From an uncultured Clostridia bacterium (GTDB lineage Bacteria > Bacillota > Clostridia > Christensenellales > Aristaeellaceae), in NCBI GenBank assembly GCA_946627565.1, contig CAMOVR010000014.1, positions 1 through 39,869 of the forward strand: a DNA stretch of 39,869 nucleotides, read 5' to 3'. A program made the translations under genes and the position numbers. Positions 38,001-39,869 of the stretch are shown here, in pieces (position 1 is the stretch's first letter; the number at the start of each line of letters is the position of its first letter). Below the pieces are notes generated by a model. It was not told where the DNA came from. It saw only the letters and a program-made list of their open reading frames with translations, and made no database searches.

Positions 38001-39820
38001 CAAATACTCTGGAAGTTTACGGTTTTGTGGATGATCCTGCAAGACTTACCATGCTGGACAATGGTGCTTTGGTACTGGGGCTGACTCCGGAGACGGGAGG
38101 AGTGCTGATTCACAGTGTTCTGATGACACCGGCTACGGATAATTCCAACCTGAATACCCATTACTATGAATACTGGATTGAGGAAGTCGGATATAAAGAT
38201 AAAGATGGAAATGTCTATTTAAATTCTTCAGGCACAAGCGCAACCAGCACATTCTTCCCGGAATATGGGAAATCTGATAACCAGGGCAATTGGATAGACA
38301 GTTGGACGTCAACTCCGACAGACAATAAGCTGAAGCTGTCAACGAAATGCAAGAACAAACTTCGTGTGAAAAACCATCCTACAAAAGACATTGAAGTAAA
38401 GAAACAATGGATTGACGAGGATGGTAACGTACTCGTAGAACCATGGGATAAATCCGGAACAACGACACCTGCGGCGACATCCATCAGCTTTAAGGTAAAA
38501 CGAAGTGATGGACAGTACCTGACCTTTGGCAGCAGCGATACTCTGACCATCTCCACTGATGGCCAACGTGCTGTGGTACGATCAGCTTCACAGGACAGCA
38601 CCATTTATACCGTCAACTATGTGGCTGACGGTGTAGACGAGGCAGATATCGGAAACTGGACAACGTTGATACATGGCTTGCAGAAGTATGCTTCTGACGG
38701 GACGGAATACACTTATACGGTAGAGGAGGTTACAAATCAGAACGGGAAGCCTGTTGACAGTTCGGGAAATGTCATCGAGAATTGCCACGTCACCGTGACG
38801 GGAAGTGGTGCAAATTTTGTCATCAGAAATGAAAAGGTAGATACTTCACTTGCTATTGAGAAGGTGTTTGCTGGCAGTGTGGAGCTGACCGATGCTCAGA
38901 AGCAAAAGATTACCTTTACGGTTACGGGTATGTTCGATGGACAAACCGAATCTTCCAGGATTTTCACATATGGCGTAGATGGTATCACTGTAAACGGAGG
39001 ACAGCAGCAGACTGACATTTACAAGTGGAATGATGGTGTTCTGGTAATTAAAGATATTCAGCCTGGAACTTATATAGTTACCGAGCAGAATGATAATGTT
39101 GATGTTATTTTTGAAGGCGATTCTTCGGGAAATGTTTATACTCATACCCGTACTTATACCGTGACAGCAGGGACAGTGAATGATGATACTTCCGCATCAG
39201 CTACTGTATCAGAAGGTGCCCGTACTGTTGTAACGATCACAAATACATATGACGAGGGTCCGAGTACAATTGATGTTACATTGAAAAAGGTTGATGCAGA
39301 TGAGGTAGACGAGGAGCCGAACAACCTGTTGCAAGGTGCGACATTTACAGTGACGAAGTACACCGATAGCAATTTCAACCATGTAGATCAGGATACGCCG
39401 TATACTCAGACAAAGGCTGATGTTAAGGACGGTAACACATATACACTTAACGGATCCTTTGAGTTCACAGATCTTCCTATTGGTTATTACAAAGTAGAAG
39501 AATCTGTAATGCCAACAGGTTATGTCAAGACTGGCGATGACCCGGTATTTGAGGTGAGGCAGAAATCTGGATCAGCAGCTGAGTTGGAAATTGTCTTGTG
39601 GAAAAAGACAGCGAATGGAACAGGATATGAAGAAGTTGAAGGAGGTTCAACAGGAATTCTGAGGATTCCTAATAATACTAACACCATCATTGTCGGCAAC
39701 ACCCCCGGCGCAGCCCTTCCCAACACCGGCGGCCCCGGCACACGGCTCTTCACAATCCTCGGCAGTATCCTGATCCTTGGAGCGGGAGTACTGCTGTGGA
39801 GGAGACGGAGATTGATTTAG
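29087..39820 (+). CDS. Giant LPXTG-anchored adhesin with VWA domain and Cna_B-like stalk
   Basis: This 3577-residue cell-wall protein begins with a signal peptide (KYRIVSLLLAFVLVFQ, cleavage near residue 27). An InlB-type B repeat lies near 45-107 (GATFEGWFADGREF). Three beta modules, two clearly related and ending in FSTFAVSY and FSTFTVSW, run to about 1005. A VWA domain starts near 1325 with MIDAS motif DLSSSM (Asp1330, Ser1332, Ser1334) and FITDGEPTS. From about 1820 to 3535 there is a stalk of Cna_B-like modules, each opening with a V-x-K-x-W-like strand (KDWKN, KTWPD, KQWED, KEWHD, KDWTE, KQWID) and a last SpaA-like LKKVDADEV. The end is LPNTG (3544-3548), a hydrophobic helix and RRRRLI, for sortase anchoring. 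Such stalks form internal isopeptide bonds. The ATG at 29087 has GAGAGGAAG upstream. Base composition is lower in GC than all neighbours. The ligand is unknown. Confidence 0.93.
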   Translation: MTKYRIVSLLLAFVLVFQTLPLELSGAEGWNEVVSVEYKADTRHLVVFLADNMEMARLYALDGSCLNSLPEAPEKDGATFEGWFADGREFTEDTVIHADIQVTAVYSNSGILLSEQMEEAEIPYVSAAMESDLDADVISEYVEPVMTAISGDPIAVLSGENVEIGILDGSVPGMTEVNFEKYDEEKTEYLVSSYALAQEQEGLLVSGYSAFSVSMQDRTCPEDGLYNVKVNLDVDPESILPERTVKQDTQYEVFRLLESGTERIDASMQDGMLVFTTEQLGTFILRYTVEYVYEKAEVTLDLSGYAELGYSVPGIEYDFDLGRAAIYPVSFLENASSDEEDNPVYTLTLPEGMAWSMFDAAFLEEASVLTEGNGILYEDGQILLTESMEEASVLFEKDIDSIVFTISGFTKPERPVLPETRDFSFRMLSDSVEIKDILTENGIISPTFRITGLSDSNLVSVEGETLVAHNFFGEVVLSLALSDGTLIQIRLNHPGPVPAGEKVISEAGSFTAKTQVPAGTALSVKAAEPSEEEIAMVEQAVLETLGEAAQPVLWFDISLIGPDGEPIQTGAELVLNTDVELPQAPAGRNARVKEICVYHLKDGELEVIDDAECAVADGKICSISFSTEGFSTFAVSYTVDFHWEVDGRMYEFSLPGGGFISFSELMEVLGVAKTDENEENEAKNDDVQLPGEVPGIDNQDENGEKGTSVGAENAENQGNSDVYLAGEETGIENQDATALTLDGVVVSEDTWEFVRDVESVVFSSPDLVWVGKVDEESKVGGIKESIGLEAQYSAELTEEQIDRINGTVVESGDWALISVQPFESTESLTVTMKTGEVFEIRVTDAQLKKTVISASGETYEIIVTYDDSAEIPEGADLTVTEYAEDSKEYKEACEAVVSQKEQEDDSFDENTFGMSAFDISIIDSEEKIVEPKAPVSVTITIKVLPEEVVAGNLQESLEIQHLDTSEEDLVVDTVASVFEGNMEADEDTARAEFVLNSFSTFTVSWNSAGTNNSTTVLGWRYRENWGDPYTNRAFFTARYVDENGNGITRPNEVGYTINNDNFYDGAEYTVDISSTLGKNINNYTYKSAYITDSDGVKHTVTSVKAERHGDTSTITYYNDSEIVKSANYTGTDRHNFDADGLDLTIEYESNNHITVHYGYMEDGVFHEFDEQPYPTDTSTGYGWAYLIYDFNGTDGSGRDFTYDYSGTYYNTGEATDPTDGTEAEPLLRYYNGSWRYYASSNGRTGNALRNNGNWTSVSNDSHVYVVYERPSIPEGGTSKIDEVASTPDIPAILKQSDENGDGTNTLSLSVTGSQKDIVAEKLADVIVVLDLSSSMQKGISNNSSDSGYLTNPNSRYNQAKSALISFADILYKKNEDSGKDLIRMGLITFSGNAHVRQELTADEDTFDAAVNAITRYEGKGTNWEHGLKLANEMATDSDRMTFVVFITDGEPTSSQTRYGLTNSRLQNVIFNPGTTGGGVPQQYTQNSAHVISYDPMHFYLETGSFGTTNTGQPGIFTDNGVTLSGDYMYNHAAYDDVQSITEHNKNFYTIAISSEVGTDALSALLDAAGVPSDHGIPASTPKQLTDAFDEILDDIKLEGTRGWSDVRMSDGITDLTNTIDKVNQVEHRLYDVDGNFVYYKSTKPDGWSTWSADQKSAYLAGVEYAERDDTPDGYDDWTNEQKSAYALGKAVQFTEWTSREEDGCAEAVYNTVTGAVEWNMGSAFMLEDGVTYKVSFICWPSQEAYDIIAKLNNGTITFGDTDVYSQDIWDQFEGNATDGYTLKTNADGANTTYKTATKIDTVTTSGDPQTLLFGEVPNLNLSEQKIYIHKDWKNSLDNESEDSVNLGVIADGDEDDLYKTITVGANDDPDLDWRGDAFVSTGLLKVESGEMTLYESGHDFTITENVEGGPNYNWDLTTDTYRPMVITDPSKGYETTTVILKKVASTDEYDYQIGDAYYAIVTDSNNALNAVNHRRSHVEIVKNVEGDDAPENSRFTFTIEVTDSKADSGDINNTDSDAWVWFSIYDSDGQLVTTVSLDDINFVTANNLRYELINGDDKSVVDEVDETNIAYYSGYCCVPSGTTITAKLPSGYKLDVINLPVDSVCIITEPEDEIPAGYSIEGIVETRTYHDEEDEEQEEPIQTTNTNTITVTIGYNESTYKVDVNNQWDTVDVPVDKTWPDIDDDDSYTWTATFVLEEIEVHESGPDSSEANTTAFHAVDGVIPITISKGDSGDDIPFKNLPKYRYYDVEGEQSIYRIIYSVDETAYELKQNGTTVSKWDKTHGLTEGTEIYVPEWPHDAGDTDDEMHLSEDDELFYHVIVQNHKKDEKIIETLTGLELHKQWEDGAFDDVQEEDAFATFQLKRYVTREHLDYTSDYDGSDATVTLIGQDGNTDTLTVKKGARVNVVATFSGVGTVQYKNTTTNETFTMSRSWSGDDANKVSVAIPIAGDTTIEHDNQTGHQSGIVDEDHLVLDTGAGSETSEDTDFTNERHYYTLDLDGEWTQSIDHLPLYSEGSINETANGYSQTVYHYSYYFSEIDFHPSGFYSEFTDGHGNPVGDAAHRITEDDTTVLALNKKIPPFYVKKEWHDIEDPDNYPEVRFTLYQGLRNGDDVSEGSIFVGSNGESYVDIPLNSDNNWTWKCPGFLPTKNASGQDVGYYAVENTGNDNNHRQVLLYNNSELNEDGSIKVAGEEITTSQQTKDEVWLWNYYNDKNSNTAYRNDQQMPRGWDGGIGGNTGTLTIVNRSPKYMQMDIKKKIMEYQDDGSLATTTGWPSRTRDIVLKIQLMRRIYLADAPVDAEPLVKWTNYGVPFYVGYDSEGHDVALNDNDFDVGVGLSSWHWTILDQNQENGLPAYGYYTKPDGTVVKVHYRYIPFEIGAYSNTNEDPIDPQFDWFIGLQPNAWDGAHGQVPTFAPLVGQDQDRLMNVQASDLEVDKDWTETPDNVEEVYVKIYRQASGGAVEDFTNDIATRTNTLEVYGFVDDPARLTMLDNGALVLGLTPETGGVLIHSVLMTPATDNSNLNTHYYEYWIEEVGYKDKDGNVYLNSSGTSATSTFFPEYGKSDNQGNWIDSWTSTPTDNKLKLSTKCKNKLRVKNHPTKDIEVKKQWIDEDGNVLVEPWDKSGTTTPAATSISFKVKRSDGQYLTFGSSDTLTISTDGQRAVVRSASQDSTIYTVNYVADGVDEADIGNWTTLIHGLQKYASDGTEYTYTVEEVTNQNGKPVDSSGNVIENCHVTVTGSGANFVIRNEKVDTSLAIEKVFAGSVELTDAQKQKITFTVTGMFDGQTESSRIFTYGVDGITVNGGQQQTDIYKWNDGVLVIKDIQPGTYIVTEQNDNVDVIFEGDSSGNVYTHTRTYTVTAGTVNDDTSASATVSEGARTVVTITNTYDEGPSTIDVTLKKVDADEVDEEPNNLLQGATFTVTKYTDSNFNHVDQDTPYTQTKADVKDGNTYTLNGSFEFTDLPIGYYKVEESVMPTGYVKTGDDPVFEVRQKSGSAAELEIVLWKKTANGTGYEEVEGGSTGILRIPNNTNTIIVGNTPGAALPNTGGPGTRLFTILGSILILGAGVLLWRRRRLI
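29219..29407 (+). other. InlB B-repeat-like domain of the adhesin
   Basis: Residues about 45-107 follow the Listeria-Bacteroides repeat pattern: a strand, LPEAPEKDGATFEGWFADG, FTEDTVIHADI and VTAVYS. It is a small beta-grasp fold common in Gram-positive surface proteins. Confidence 0.7.
31099..31300 (+). repeat. Acidic linker with an imperfect internal duplication
   Basis: An Asn/Glu/Asp-rich linker of the adhesin contains two related units about 100 bases apart. One reads DDVQLPGEVPGIDNQDENG, the other SDVYLAGEETGIENQDAT. It separates two folded modules. Confidence 0.6.
33040..33900 (+). other. VWA (von Willebrand A) domain of the adhesin
   Basis: The first strand VIVVLDLSSSM carries the MIDAS DxSxS metal site; GKGTNWEHGLKLANEM and FVVFITDGEPTS follow, with YTIAISSEVGT and a C-terminal helix DAFDEILDDI. 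VWA domains at the tips of pilus-like adhesins bind host ligands; that role is inferred here. Confidence 0.88.
34016..34177 (+). repeat. Two 27-residue tandem repeats after the VWA domain
   Basis: Two adjacent 81-base units encode PDGWSTWSADQKSAYLAG and PDGYDDWTNEQKSAYALG, in phase (starting at residues 1644 and 1671). The unit is Trp/Tyr-rich and unlike the surrounding beta modules. Confidence 0.75.
34540..39690 (+). other. Cna_B/SpaA-like stalk array of the adhesin
   Basis: At least eight module starts with a V-x-K-x-W or K-x-V pattern occur at roughly 34577, 35030, 35615, 36108, 36838, 37350, 37890, 38400, 38861 and 39282. The modules are divergent from each other, and some contain inserts of 100 or more residues. 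Lys near the start of each is a candidate isopeptide donor. Confidence 0.75.
39716..39817 (+). other. LPNTG cell-wall sorting signal
   Basis: LPNTG at residues 3544-3548 is followed by a helix containing LFTILGSILILGAGVLLW and the basic tail RRRRLI. This is a complete class A/B-type sortase signal. No sortase gene is present in the window. Confidence 0.95.
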
Positions 39821-39834
39821 CACAAGGTTAACAG

Positions 39835-39869
39835 AGAAGTCAGTCACTTCGGTGGCTGGCTTTTCTTTT
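39835..39869 (+). terminator. Terminator of the adhesin gene with UUCG loop
   Basis: GTCAGTCAC (39839-39847) pairs with GTGGCTGGC (39852-39860), with two G-U pairs and a TTCG loop closed by C-G, the very stable cUUCGg form. TTTTCTTTT follows to the window end. Confidence 0.9.

Overview
The window looks like chromosome of a Gram-positive Bacillota bacterium of class Clostridia, possibly a gut Lachnospiraceae or relative. The basis is the LPXTG-anchored surface protein, the rimO-pgsA gene pair, sigma-A type promoters, strong AGGAGG-like ribosome binding sites, frequent TTG starts and YitT/DUF2304/DUF2142 membrane proteins. Most genes are GC-rich; the last 11 kb is one giant gene of clearly lower GC. 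No species can be named from sequence alone. I saw no tRNA, rRNA, CRISPR array, insertion sequence or prophage.

Layout. 1-2.9 kb: tail of a protein with its terminator, class II fructose-bisphosphate aldolase (minus), a DUF4279-type protein and a Gln/Pro/Tyr-rich one-pass membrane protein. 3.0-7.1 kb (minus): rimO, pgsA and a histidine phosphatase, then a polytopic membrane protein resembling GT-C glycosyltransferases. 7.3-10.7 kb (plus): polyprenyl-phosphate sugar phosphotransferase, sugar-phosphate nucleotidyltransferase and galE, a short glycan-initiation operon with a good promoter. 10.8-15.9 kb (plus): two large genes separated by 4 bases, the most unusual part of the window. The first looks like a divergent FtsZ/tubulin-superfamily protein with a C-terminal coiled coil. 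The second is a 1074-residue protein with an actin/Hsp70-type ATPase core, reminiscent of SrfB. 16.1-17.6 kb: guaB with its own promoter. 17.7-19.1 kb (minus): MATE transporter. 19.4-22.3 kb (plus): DUF2142 membrane protein, GT2 glycosyltransferase and DUF2304 protein, a second surface-glycan cassette. 22.5-28.6 kb (minus): probable six-gene run mnmE, yitT-like, TrmH-family methyltransferase, PPP-type phosphatase, two-domain iron-sulfur flavoprotein and alpha/beta hydrolase. 28.6-29.1 kb: AT-rich divergent control region. 29.1-39.8 kb (plus): a 3577-residue LPNTG-anchored adhesin with a VWA domain and a long Cna_B-like stalk, closed by a UUCG-loop terminator.

How they may work together (inference). 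The two glycan cassettes and the adhesin build the cell surface, and guaB supplies GMP. The tubulin-like/actin-like pair follows galE after a probable terminator and ends in its own terminator. It is therefore a compact two-component NTPase module next to envelope genes and is the best candidate here for an undescribed system. Starts were chosen from ribosome binding sites and promoter spacing; several differ from the longest reading frame.
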